A stretch of DNA of 64,000 nucleotides from Thiothrix subterranea (GTDB lineage: Bacteria > Pseudomonadota > Gammaproteobacteria > Thiotrichales > Thiotrichaceae), in NCBI RefSeq assembly GCF_016772315.1, contig NZ_CP053482.1:2418001-2482000 (forward strand), in the 5' to 3' direction. The stretch's first letter is position 1, and every line of letters begins with the position of its first letter. The notes beneath the pieces are model-generated. The model was not told the DNA's origin. It saw only the letters and a program-made list of their open reading frames with translations, and did no database searches. Below are positions 27,381 through 35,827 of this stretch, piece after piece. Position numbers and translations under genes: made by a program.

Positions 27381-27803
27381 ATGAGTATGAAGAAGACCGG
27401 GCAACGTAAGCCAAGTCAGGCGGGTTTTTCCTTAACCGAATTAATGATCGTGATTGTGATCATCGGAATTTTGTTGGGTTTGGTGTTCAGCAATCTGAAT
27501 GTGATGGGGGATGCGCAAAACCTGAAAGCCAAAAAAGAAGTCGGTGATTTGAAGATTAAGCTGGAAATGTATCGGGCAGATAATGGCACTTTCCCGGCTT
27601 CTGGATCATTGAATGCCTTGGTGAATAATCCGGGGAATGCACCGCGCTGGCGGCAATACATGAAAGAGTTGCCGAAAGACCCGTGGGGCAATGATTACCG
27701 CTACCTGAATCCGGGTACGCACGGTGATGAAATGGAAGTTTACAGCATTGGGCCGGACAAACGCGAAGGCAATGAAGACGATGTGGGTAGCTGGCAGTTA
27801 TAA
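27381..27803 (+). CDS. gspG: type II secretion major pseudopilin GspG
   Basis: 140 residues from ATG 27381 (ATG 27387 also possible; GTG 27375 is poorly placed). The prepilin-peptidase site is QAG-FSLTELMIVIVIIGIL. The C-terminal GspG core has LPKDPWGNDYRYLNPG and YSIGPDKREGNEDDVGSW, including the calcium-site residues. It polymerises into the periplasmic pseudopilus that drives secretion. First of four overlapping pseudopilin genes. Confidence 0.95.
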   Translation: MSMKKTGQRKPSQAGFSLTELMIVIVIIGILLGLVFSNLNVMGDAQNLKAKKEVGDLKIKLEMYRADNGTFPASGSLNALVNNPGNAPRWRQYMKELPKDPWGNDYRYLNPGTHGDEMEVYSIGPDKREGNEDDVGSWQL

Positions 27804-28308
27804 GCACTCGTGCGCTCACCAGCAGGGGTTTTCCTTGCTGGAAATGATGATTGTGATCATGGTCATCGGTATTTTGTATGCCTTGGCGGGGTCAATGTTG
27901 AATTTGTCGATGTCTGACCCATTGAACGAAGAGGTGACTCGCTTACGTGAGCGCGTACTAATGGCGCAGGATGAAAGCATTGTGCGCTCTCAAGCCTTGG
28001 CGTTGGGCTTTGGGGAAACGGGTTACGCTTTTTTTGCGCAAAATGATCAGCTTCAGTGGGAGGCGTTGGATAAAGATGGTTTGCTGAAAGCCCATGCGTG
28101 GAGCGGCGGTTATGAGCAGGTACTGTATTTACAAGGGCAGGCGGTTAGCTTGCCGGATAATGATAACATTCGCCCGCAGGTTTTCATTTTGCCCACCGGG
28201 GAGATGATGCCGTTTGAATGGCATTTGCGTGATAACACCCAACGTGAGCAAATCGTGATGTTCGATAATGTCGGGCGCGAAGTTGCGCGCGCGGCGGAGG
28301 CCAACTGA
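27781..28308 (+). CDS. gspH: type II secretion minor pseudopilin GspH
   Basis: 175 residues from ATG 27781, overlapping gspG by 23 bases; earlier in-frame starts lie deep in gspG. The type IV prepilin site QQG-FSLLEMMIVIMVIGIL is followed by a GspH-like C-terminal domain (LALGFGETGYAFFAQN, QVFILPTGEMMPFEW). Its identity as GspH rests on order and size. Confidence 0.88.
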   Translation: MWVAGSYKHSCAHQQGFSLLEMMIVIMVIGILYALAGSMLNLSMSDPLNEEVTRLRERVLMAQDESIVRSQALALGFGETGYAFFAQNDQLQWEALDKDGLLKAHAWSGGYEQVLYLQGQAVSLPDNDNIRPQVFILPTGEMMPFEWHLRDNTQREQIVMFDNVGREVARAAEAN

Positions 28309-28309
28309 G

Positions 28310-28699
28310 ATGCGGCAGCAAGGTTTTAATTTGATCGAAATTATGTTTGCGTTGCTGTTGCTAGGGTTGGTCATTTCGGTCAGCGTGGAAACCAGTAGCG
28401 GTGATTTTGCCAGTTACCAGCGCATGAAAGACACGACGTTGGCGCGTTGGGTGGCGTTCAACCAGCTTGCGGTGGTGCAAACGAGTAAAGGCTTTCCGGC
28501 GACGGGTAAATCTGAGGGCAAAGCCGATATGGGGCTGGATAAGTGGCAATGGCAGCAGGAAATTTTAGCAACGCCTGACCCTGATTTGCGCAAAGTGAAA
28601 GTAAGCGTGTTCCGCGAAGGGCAGCCGCAACAAATTCTGGCGGTGGAATTGGCTTATGTGGCGAACCCTCAGCCTAAAGTGCGGAGTGTCGGGCAATGA
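28310..28699 (+). CDS. gspI: type II secretion minor pseudopilin GspI
   Basis: 129 residues from ATG 28310, preceded by GGAGG; it begins 1 base after the gspH stop. The prepilin site is QQG-FNLIEIMFALLLLGLV, followed by a short GspI C-terminal domain. It overlaps gspJ by 4 bases (ATGA). Confidence 0.88.
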   Translation: MRQQGFNLIEIMFALLLLGLVISVSVETSSGDFASYQRMKDTTLARWVAFNQLAVVQTSKGFPATGKSEGKADMGLDKWQWQQEILATPDPDLRKVKVSVFREGQPQQILAVELAYVANPQPKVRSVGQ

Positions 28700-29322
28700 G
28701 GTTGCGCAACCGTGGCTTTACGTTGGTGGAATTGATGATTTCATTGGCGATTTTTTCCCTGATGATTTCCTTGGCGTATCAGTCGGTGAATATGTTGCTG
28801 GATGTGGGGCGGCAGGTGGAGCAGCCACAGGCCGAGTTGCAGCAGTTGCAGCGGGCTATGGTGTTTATTGAGCGGGATATGCGCCAGTTGGCGTTGTTGC
28901 GGCCTCAGCAGGAGAGTTTTCAGCCAATCGGTGCACCGAAGCCTAGCAATAGCATTGCTCAGCCGGAAGATATGGGGGTATTGCTGGAGTTTACACGCGG
29001 TGGACACCCGGATGTGGCTTGGCAGTTGCGGGCTTCGGGGCAAATGCGCAGTGGTTTGCAGCGAGTGCGTTATGTGGTGGAGGAAGGTAAGTTATTGCGG
29101 CAAACGTGGAATTTGGTGGATCACGTCGAGCAAGCAGAACCCGTGTCGCTGACCTTGCTGACAGACATAGAAGGTGAGCCACGCTTGCGGTTTCAGGCAG
29201 GAAAAAGCGGCGAGTTTAAGGAAAGCTTGCCAGCAGAACGTTCGCTGTTAACGGCGGTAGAGTTTTCAGTGCAGCACAAGCGCTTCGGGGTGCTGCGGCG
29301 GGTCTTTACTGTGTATTTATAA
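28696..29322 (+). CDS. gspJ: type II secretion minor pseudopilin GspJ
   Basis: 208 residues. The prepilin site RNRG-FTLVELMISLAIFSLM is followed by a GspJ domain (QLQRAMVFIERDMRQLALLRP, GLQRVRYVVEEGKLLRQTW). It forms the pseudopilus tip with GspI and GspK. No gspK follows: the next 169 bases are non-coding and lead into an RND operon, so gspK and the remaining gsp genes must be elsewhere. Confidence 0.9.
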   Translation: MRLRNRGFTLVELMISLAIFSLMISLAYQSVNMLLDVGRQVEQPQAELQQLQRAMVFIERDMRQLALLRPQQESFQPIGAPKPSNSIAQPEDMGVLLEFTRGGHPDVAWQLRASGQMRSGLQRVRYVVEEGKLLRQTWNLVDHVEQAEPVSLTLLTDIEGEPRLRFQAGKSGEFKESLPAERSLLTAVEFSVQHKRFGVLRRVFTVYL

Positions 29323-29491
29323 GAATATACTAATATTCATTCGTGGGTTACTGGAATTCAATGGCGTTAGACGCTATAGTTCCGCCTAGATTATTCAGAG
29401 GGTCTGGAGAGGGGGCGAGTACAGGTAATGTAGTCGGTTGTTTCCTCTTTGCGCCTTCGAGATCGTACCGCTTTGAGGAATAAGACCGCTA

Positions 29492-30640
29492 ATGAGGATA
29501 ACAACAAATACACTGAGGTTGCTCTTGTTGATGCTTAGCATTGTCGGTGAAATGCTGGCGGTTGCGCGAGCTGCCGAAATTGTGCGCGTGGAAGCGGTGA
29601 CGTCGTTGTCTAGCTCGGTCTTGGGGAGTACAGTTATCCCTTATCGCGAGGTCACTTTGTCCGCTCAAGTGCCAGGAGCGGTTAAATTTGTGGCGGGTGA
29701 GGCAGGCTCTGGCTTTAATCAAGGTGACGTGATTGTGCGCATAGATGAGTCGCAATTAACCGCAAAGCGCAATGCGGTGTTGGCGCAAATTGCGATTGCT
29801 CAGGCAACGGTACAAAATTCTCAGGCGCAGTATACCCGTGAGCTAATCTCACCGCGCAGCAAAGACATTGGTGCGATGCCGGGTTTTGGTTTGCCTGCCA
29901 TGTTTGATATGACGATGGTGCGCCCGTTTGCCGATTCCATGATGGGTAATTATGATTCGGATATGGGACGTTATTCGGATTTAATGAGCAGTGCCACTGG
30001 CGTTTCGCAGGCGCAAAGCAATTTGCAGCAAGCGATGTCGCAGTTGCAAGAAATTGATGCGGCCTTGGGTGATGCCAAGTCCGTTGCGCCGTTTGAAGGG
30101 ATTGTGCTGGAAAAGCTGGTCGAAGTTGGCGATACGGTGCAGCCGGGGCAGCCCTTAATTAAGTTTGGGTATGTTAAATACAAGCGTTTGCAGGCGGATG
30201 TGCCTTCTGGCTTGGTGGGTAATTTGCGGGTGGGGATGATTATTCCTGCTAAACTAGACAGTAAGACCACGCTTATGGTCAAGCTCTCGCAAATTTATCC
30301 GGTTGCCGACCCCAGCCGCCATACGGTGACGGTAAAATTTGATTTGCCTGTTGATGCAGTAGCAGCGCCGGGTATGTATGCTGAGGTATACTTGCCGGAA
30401 ACGCAAACGGGTGACGCTAAAATTGTGGTTATTCCCAAAACAGCCTTGCTCCGGGGGCGTAGCCTGCCAAGCGTATTGGTTGTGAAAAATGATAATACCT
30501 CCGAATTGCGCTTGGTAAGACTGGGTGCTGAACAAGAAGATGGTAAGGTAGAAGTGGTTTCCGGTTTAAGTGCAGACGAGCGGGTGGTGGATAAACCACC
30601 GGCTACGGCCTCCTCCGGTTGGATGCCACCGGTAGAATAA
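29492..30640 (+). CDS. RND efflux periplasmic adaptor (HlyD/AcrA family)
   Basis: 382 residues. A signal peptide (ends ARA-AEI) is followed by a lipoyl-like half motif (PGAVKFVAGEAGSGFNQGDVI), a coiled-coil hairpin (about 90-185) containing an unusual Met/Asp-rich loop near 128-160 (GFGLPAMFDMTMVRPF), the second lipoyl half (APFEGIVLEKLVEVGDTVQ) and the beta-barrel domain. It would link the downstream RND permease to an outer-membrane channel; none is encoded nearby. It starts the 29.5-40.1 kb co-directional run. A GAGGA site precedes the ATG. Confidence 0.88.
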   Translation: MRITTNTLRLLLLMLSIVGEMLAVARAAEIVRVEAVTSLSSSVLGSTVIPYREVTLSAQVPGAVKFVAGEAGSGFNQGDVIVRIDESQLTAKRNAVLAQIAIAQATVQNSQAQYTRELISPRSKDIGAMPGFGLPAMFDMTMVRPFADSMMGNYDSDMGRYSDLMSSATGVSQAQSNLQQAMSQLQEIDAALGDAKSVAPFEGIVLEKLVEVGDTVQPGQPLIKFGYVKYKRLQADVPSGLVGNLRVGMIIPAKLDSKTTLMVKLSQIYPVADPSRHTVTVKFDLPVDAVAAPGMYAEVYLPETQTGDAKIVVIPKTALLRGRSLPSVLVVKNDNTSELRLVRLGAEQEDGKVEVVSGLSADERVVDKPPATASSGWMPPVE

Positions 30641-30678
30641 AGATGAATATGATTTCCCCGCTAGGAATGTAACTAATT

Positions 30679-33600
30679 ATGAATGATTCTCCGCACAATG
30701 CAGCAGCACCTCAGCACCCACACCACAATTTGGGTATGGCGGGGGCAATGGCTAAAGCCTTTATTACCTCGCCGCTCTCGTTACTGTTGCTGTTGGCCTT
30801 CTTTGCCGTAGGTGTGTTGGGGATGTGGGTAACGCCGCGTCAAGAAGATCCGCAGATTTCGGTGCCGATGGTGGATATTTTCGTGCGTTACCCCGGTGCA
30901 TCAGCGCAGGAAGTCGAAAACCTCATCTCCCGCCCCTTAGAAAGCATTATGTCGGAAATGACAGGTGTCGATCATGTCTATTCCTATTCGGCGCGTGAGC
31001 AGTCGATGGTGACAGTGCAGTTCATTGTGGGTGAGGAACTGGAATCGTCACTGGTCAAACTGTATGACAAATTGGCGTCTAATAAAGACCGTATGCCATT
31101 AGGAGTGCCAGAGCCGCTAGTGAAGCCCAAAGGTGCGGATGATGTGCCATTGGTGACGTTAACTTTGTGGTCGAATCAGGTCGATGATGCCAACTTGCGC
31201 TTGGTGGCCTTGGATGTGCTGCAAAGTTTGCGTGAAGTTGAAAATACCAGCCAAAGCTTCATTGTGGATGGTCGCCATGAAGAGCTTAAAGTGGAAATTC
31301 TGCCGGAGCGTCTGGCAACCTTCGGGGTGTCATTGGAACAGGTGGCGAATGCTATCCGCATGGCAAATTCCGAACGCAATACCGGGTCAGTTGAGCCCGA
31401 TGAGCGTGTCTTTAAAGTTTACAGTGGCGCCTTCTTGAGTTCTGCCGAAGACGTCAAGCGTTTGATGGTGGCGATGATTGAGGGTCGACCGGTATACGTG
31501 CGTGATGTGGCGACAGTCACTGAAGAGCCGAGTGATGCCGGGCGTTCTGTCGGGTATTACACCGGCACGGCTTTGGTCGATGGCGTAGAAAAGGCGGATA
31601 ACGCACCCGCTGTAACCGTGGCGATTGCAAAGAAACACGGCACGAATGGGGTGAATGTCGCCGAGGCGGTATTAGCGAAGTTGGAAGCGTTAAAAGGCCG
31701 CATTATTCCTGACAATGTGAATGTTGAAGTAACCCGAAACTACGGTGAAACTGCCAAGGCGAAAGTTAATGAGCTGATTTTCAAACTCTTCGTCGCGACT
31801 GGCATTGTGACGGTTTTGGTGTGGTTCTTCTTGGGTTTCCGTGCTGCAGGCGTGGTATTGATCGTTATTCCTGCGGTTATTACCACCACCGTATTCTCCG
31901 CATGGCTCATGGGCATGACCATTGACCGGGTGAGCTTATTTGCGTTGATTTTCTCCATCGGAATTCTGGTGGATGACGCGATTGTGGTGGTGGAAAATAT
32001 TTACCGCCGCTGGTTGATGATCGAAGATACCGATGTTGAAACAGCAGTCGATGCGGTACGCGAAGTGGGCAACCCAACGATTTTAGCAACCGGTACGGTA
32101 ATTGCGGCCTTGTTACCGATGGGCTTTGTGAGCGGCATGATGGGACCTTATATGTTACCTATCCCGGTCTTGGGTTCGGTAGCGATGGTGATCTCTCTGT
32201 TTGCGGCTTTTGCGTTTACGCCTTGGTTGACCAATCGCTTTAAACCTTCCTTGAAGAGTTTGCGGGAAGCGGCAGAGAAGGAACACAAACAAGCAGCGCG
32301 TATGGAAAAGTTGTTCCGTGGGCTGATTGTGCCGTTGGTGACCAATAAAAAGAAAGGTTACGCCTTCTTGCTGGCTATTATTATGGTGTTTTTCGCCTTC
32401 ATGTTGTTGTTCTACCCGATGCAAGCGGTGCGGGTGAAAATGTTGCCACTGGATAATAAGCCAGAGTTCAACGTGGTCTTAAACATGCCGGAAGGTACTG
32501 CATTACCTGTGACGGCAAATTTAGTGCATACCATGGCTACTAAATTGAAAGAAATTCCCGAAGTCACTGCCCTGCAAACGTACACGGGTACAGCCTCACC
32601 GTTTAACTTTAACGGTTTGGTGCGCCATTATTACCTGCGTCAGCAGTCTTGGCAGGCCGATATTCAAGTGCAATTGACCGATAAGCACGACCGTAAGCGC
32701 ACCAGTCACGAGATTGCGGTGGAAGCCCGTGCCTTGTTGCAACCTTTGCTGAAAGCGACGGGCGGTAAATTACAAGTGGTGGAAATGCCGCCTGGCCCGC
32801 CGGTATTGCAATCTGTTGTGGCGGAGATTTACGGGCCGGATGCCAATACCCGCCGTCAAGTCGCGGCTGATTTGACCAAGCTGTTTGAGCAGGCGGAAAA
32901 TTTGGATGACGTGGATAATCTGATGGAAGAGGATCATGAAATCCTGCGTTTCATCGTGGATTCCGACAAAGCCCAACGCAATGGCATTACCGCTGAAACG
33001 GTCAACCGCACGCTGGAAATGGCGATGGGCGGCTTTATTCTGGGTGATATTAAGAAAAATGCCTTGATTGACCCAACCCGTATTGTGATGCAGGTGCCGT
33101 TGAGTGCGCGTTCACAGATTTACCGTTTGTCCCAGTTGCCGGTGACGAATCATATTGGGCAGTTTGTGCCGTTGCATGAATTGGGTACGTTTGTGTTTGA
33201 TAAACAAGACAAGCCGATTTACCGCAAAGATTTACGCGCCGTCGAATACGTGACCGCTGAAACCGTGGGGCGTTTAGCGGCACCGGTATACGGTCAAGGA
33301 CAGGTGGAAACACTGCTGGCGGAATTTAATAATGGCGAAGGTTATCGTTCACCCGATGGCACGTTGTTGCTGGATGAGGCATACTGGTTAAAATCGCCCC
33401 AAGGCGTTGAAAGCAAGTCGGCGTTTGAATGGGGTGGTGAATGGACGGTAACGTGGGAAACGTTCCGGGATATGGGTATTGCATTTGCAGCAGCACTGGT
33501 GTTGATTTACATGCTGATTGTGGCGCAATTTGGTAACTTTACCTTGCCTGCGATTATTATGGCACCGATTCCCTTGACGTTGATCGGGATTGTGCCGGGT

Positions 33601-34377
33601 CACTGGCTGATGGATGCGGAATTTACCGCAACCTCAATGATCGGTTTCATTGCGTTGGCGGGAATTATTGTGCGTAACTCCATTTTATTAGTGGATTTTG
33701 CCCGCGAAACGGTACTCAGTGGTGAGACCGTGCTGGAATCAGTCATTCGTTCCTGTGAAGCGCGGACACGTCCGATTATCATTACGGCGTTGGCTTTATT
33801 TGGTGGCTCAATGGTGATTTTGTCAGACCCCATTTTCCAAGGCATGGCGGTATCACTGATTTTCGGTGGGGCAGTTGCCACGCTACTCACGTTGCTGATT
33901 ATCCCATTGGGTTGTATTAGCGCGGGTGATTCTTTAAGCGGATTGCCGCCGAGTGGTGGCAATGGCGGTGGTTCCCACAGTGGTCATGCCCCAGCCGGTA
34001 ACACGCAAGCGGTGAAGTCTGGTAAAAGTGTTGGGACAGTTGCGAAGAATACGCTGGGTTCTATCGGTATGTACCTATTGTCCCTATTGGGTCATTTGAT
34101 AATGGGCATCATCGGTATTTTTGGCGCATTGCGAAAGTTGTTACAAAAACCCAAACCCAGCCAGGTGGCAAAACCGCAGGCGGTGCGTCAAGCGCCTAAG
34201 CAGCAGACTGTCACGGAAACGCCCAGTGTTGTTGCAGCGCCAGAGACGGTAATCACTGAGCCTGAGCTTGTCAGCACTGCGCTACCACAAGATGAGATGC
34301 CTTTGGGTTCAGCCGAACCTCAAGAGCGCAAGAAATCCTCCGCTAGACGGGGCATAAAACTCAAAACGGATATTTAA
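30679..34377 (+). CDS. RND efflux permease with extra C-terminal extension
   Basis: 1232 residues against about 1030-1060 for most RND permeases. The RND core includes VRYPGASAQEVENLISRPLE, VDDAIVVVENIYRRW in membrane segment 4 and TGTVIAALLPMGFVSG. After the last core membrane segment (about 1080) come a Gly/Ser linker (GLPPSGGNGGGSHSG), a further hydrophobic stretch at about 1128-1150 (YLLSLLGHLIMGIIGIFGAL) and a Pro/Ala/Glu-rich then basic tail. The extension is unusual for RND pumps. The substrate cannot be inferred. It follows the adaptor by 38 bases. Confidence 0.9.
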   Translation: MNDSPHNAAAPQHPHHNLGMAGAMAKAFITSPLSLLLLLAFFAVGVLGMWVTPRQEDPQISVPMVDIFVRYPGASAQEVENLISRPLESIMSEMTGVDHVYSYSAREQSMVTVQFIVGEELESSLVKLYDKLASNKDRMPLGVPEPLVKPKGADDVPLVTLTLWSNQVDDANLRLVALDVLQSLREVENTSQSFIVDGRHEELKVEILPERLATFGVSLEQVANAIRMANSERNTGSVEPDERVFKVYSGAFLSSAEDVKRLMVAMIEGRPVYVRDVATVTEEPSDAGRSVGYYTGTALVDGVEKADNAPAVTVAIAKKHGTNGVNVAEAVLAKLEALKGRIIPDNVNVEVTRNYGETAKAKVNELIFKLFVATGIVTVLVWFFLGFRAAGVVLIVIPAVITTTVFSAWLMGMTIDRVSLFALIFSIGILVDDAIVVVENIYRRWLMIEDTDVETAVDAVREVGNPTILATGTVIAALLPMGFVSGMMGPYMLPIPVLGSVAMVISLFAAFAFTPWLTNRFKPSLKSLREAAEKEHKQAARMEKLFRGLIVPLVTNKKKGYAFLLAIIMVFFAFMLLFYPMQAVRVKMLPLDNKPEFNVVLNMPEGTALPVTANLVHTMATKLKEIPEVTALQTYTGTASPFNFNGLVRHYYLRQQSWQADIQVQLTDKHDRKRTSHEIAVEARALLQPLLKATGGKLQVVEMPPGPPVLQSVVAEIYGPDANTRRQVAADLTKLFEQAENLDDVDNLMEEDHEILRFIVDSDKAQRNGITAETVNRTLEMAMGGFILGDIKKNALIDPTRIVMQVPLSARSQIYRLSQLPVTNHIGQFVPLHELGTFVFDKQDKPIYRKDLRAVEYVTAETVGRLAAPVYGQGQVETLLAEFNNGEGYRSPDGTLLLDEAYWLKSPQGVESKSAFEWGGEWTVTWETFRDMGIAFAAALVLIYMLIVAQFGNFTLPAIIMAPIPLTLIGIVPGHWLMDAEFTATSMIGFIALAGIIVRNSILLVDFARETVLSGETVLESVIRSCEARTRPIIITALALFGGSMVILSDPIFQGMAVSLIFGGAVATLLTLLIIPLGCISAGDSLSGLPPSGGNGGGSHSGHAPAGNTQAVKSGKSVGTVAKNTLGSIGMYLLSLLGHLIMGIIGIFGALRKLLQKPKPSQVAKPQAVRQAPKQQTVTETPSVVAAPETVITEPELVSTALPQDEMPLGSAEPQERKKSSARRGIKLKTDI

Positions 34378-34395
34378 TCTGGAAGGAAGACTAGC

Positions 34396-35100
34396 ATGAA
34401 GATATTTAACAATAAGCAACGGGCTACCGCTGTTGCCGCAGTAACTTCTGCGGCGGTATTTCTGTTGAGTGCCAACGTATGGGCAGAAGCGGCAGACTTA
34501 CCACCGCCACCGCCAGGCCCTTTTATGACCGAGGGTTCTGAGCAGATGGCCAGTTCTGCGAGTGCACCGGCTGCATCTGCGGCACCTGCTGCGCCGGTTG
34601 CCCCAGAAGCACCGGCGGTTTCGACTGCACCGGCCGCCCCGGTTGTACCGGCAGCTCCGACACAACCGGCTGCTCCTGCGGTATCAGAGGTAAAAGCCCC
34701 CGAAGCTCCGGCAGCACCTGCGGTTCCAGAGGTAAAAGCCCCGGAAGCACCAGCAGCTCCTGCGGTATCAGAGGTAAAAGCTCCTGAAGTTCCGGCAGCA
34801 CCTGCGGTAGCTACTGTACCTGCTGCGCCAGCACAACCTGAAGTACCTGCTGTTCCAGCGACTCCGGCACAACCGGCAGCACCTGAAGTATCGGCTGCAC
34901 CCACGCCGCCACCGATGCCTCTGCCGCCCGGTTCTTACTACTACCTGTACGCGATTCCAATGCCACAAGGTGTACCCGGTTACGGCAATGGCGCGGGTAC
35001 TCCACCTGCACCAGAGATGATGCCGCCTGTGCAAGCAATTCCAATGCCGCAAGGTGGTGGCTACGTAATGCCACCACAGCAACCACCTGTGCAGCAATAA
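34396..35100 (+). CDS. secreted Pro/Ala-rich repeat protein of unknown function
   Basis: 234 residues. A signal peptide (ends VWA-EAA) is followed almost entirely by low-complexity sequence: PPPPPG, long Ala/Pro/Val stretches, three tandem 14-residue units of the APAVSEVKAPEAPA type, and a Pro/Gly/Met/Gln-rich tail with YYYLYAIPMPQG and a second AIPMPQGGGY. No catalytic domain. It begins 18 bases after the permease stop with a good GGAAGGA site, so it is probably cotranscribed. It may be an extended periplasmic spacer or wall-spanning element (inference). Confidence 0.7.
   Translation: MKIFNNKQRATAVAAVTSAAVFLLSANVWAEAADLPPPPPGPFMTEGSEQMASSASAPAASAAPAAPVAPEAPAVSTAPAAPVVPAAPTQPAAPAVSEVKAPEAPAAPAVPEVKAPEAPAAPAVSEVKAPEVPAAPAVATVPAAPAQPEVPAVPATPAQPAAPEVSAAPTPPPMPLPPGSYYYLYAIPMPQGVPGYGNGAGTPPAPEMMPPVQAIPMPQGGGYVMPPQQPPVQQ
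34672..34797 (+). repeat. three tandem 42-bp coding repeats
   Basis: Units at 34672-34713, 34714-34755 and 34756-34797 each encode a 14-residue Ala-Pro-Ala-Val-x-Glu-Val-Lys-Ala-Pro-Glu-x-Pro-Ala element. Third positions vary, so the repeat is kept at the protein level. Confidence 0.8.
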
Positions 35101-35111
35101 TATACACCCGT

Positions 35112-35133
35112 AGCCCGCCCATGAGGGCGGGTT
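35112..35133 (+). terminator. GC-rich hairpin between the Pro/Ala protein and the ParA-like gene
   Basis: A 9-bp stem AGCCCGCCC / GGGCGGGTT with a 4-base loop lies 12 bases after the stop. No T tract follows, so it may be an attenuator or an mRNA-stability element rather than a full terminator. Confidence 0.4.
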
Positions 35134-35163
35134 GCCGATGCAACCAAACGAAGAGAGCCTTGA

Positions 35164-35787
35164 ATGATTACGCTGATTGGCAACCTCAAGGGGGGAACCG
35201 GTAAAAGCACCATAACGTTTAACCTAGCGTTGTGGGTGGCTACCCGTCACAACAAGCATGTGGTGGTGTATGACCTTGACCCTCAAGGAACCACAGCCGA
35301 TGCCTTTGAAATTCGTCAGGAAGAAGGTTTTTTGCCTGCGATTGCGCCGCTGACATCCGTCAGTGATTTGGGTGCGCAAGACAATACCTCTGAAGTATTG
35401 GTGGACATGGGGCTGGCTGATATGGCAGCGGTTGAAATGGCGATCAGCAAAGCAGAACGTATTGTGGTGCCGGTTGCACCGAGTCAGGCAGATATTTGGT
35501 CTACGCAACGTTTTCTGAAAATGATCGAGGATATTCGTCAGGGACGCCCTGTTGAAATACTCGGCGTTATCAATCGGGCGGATACCCATCACGCCGTTCG
35601 CGAGACATCAGAAGCGGCTGAAGCGATGCAAATGTTGCCCGGATTGCGTTTGCTGGAGCAGCGTCTATACATGCGTACTACGTATCGGCGCTCGTTTAGT
35701 GAAGGTTTGGCAGTGTTTGAAATGGAGCCGCGTTCTAAAGCGGCGGTAGAACTGGATGCATTGGGACGTGCTTTGTATCCGGTATAA
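35164..35787 (+). CDS. ParA/MinD-family ATPase
   Basis: 207 residues. The deviant Walker A box KGGTGKST is at 9-16 and Walker A-prime is VVVYDLDPQGTTADAF. A switch II-like LVDMGLADMAAVEMAI and VVPVAPSQADIWSTQRF follow. The DxPPG form of many ParA proteins is replaced by DMGLAD. No ParB or parS-like gene is adjacent, and it lies among membrane-protein genes, so it more likely positions a membrane or envelope assembly than segregates DNA (inference). It lies 63 bases after the Pro/Ala-rich gene. Confidence 0.88.
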   Translation: MITLIGNLKGGTGKSTITFNLALWVATRHNKHVVVYDLDPQGTTADAFEIRQEEGFLPAIAPLTSVSDLGAQDNTSEVLVDMGLADMAAVEMAISKAERIVVPVAPSQADIWSTQRFLKMIEDIRQGRPVEILGVINRADTHHAVRETSEAAEAMQMLPGLRLLEQRLYMRTTYRRSFSEGLAVFEMEPRSKAAVELDALGRALYPV

Positions 35788-35827
35788 ACATTATTTTTAA
35801 TAAATCTGGGGTTTTAAGGAGATTCAG

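Noticed and set aside
34374-34904. Long antisense ORF of Gly/Ala/Thr repeats opposite the Pro/Ala-rich gene
   Set aside because: It is the mirror of a GC-rich repetitive coding sequence. The sense frame has a signal peptide, a ribosome-binding site and operon context; the antisense frame has none.
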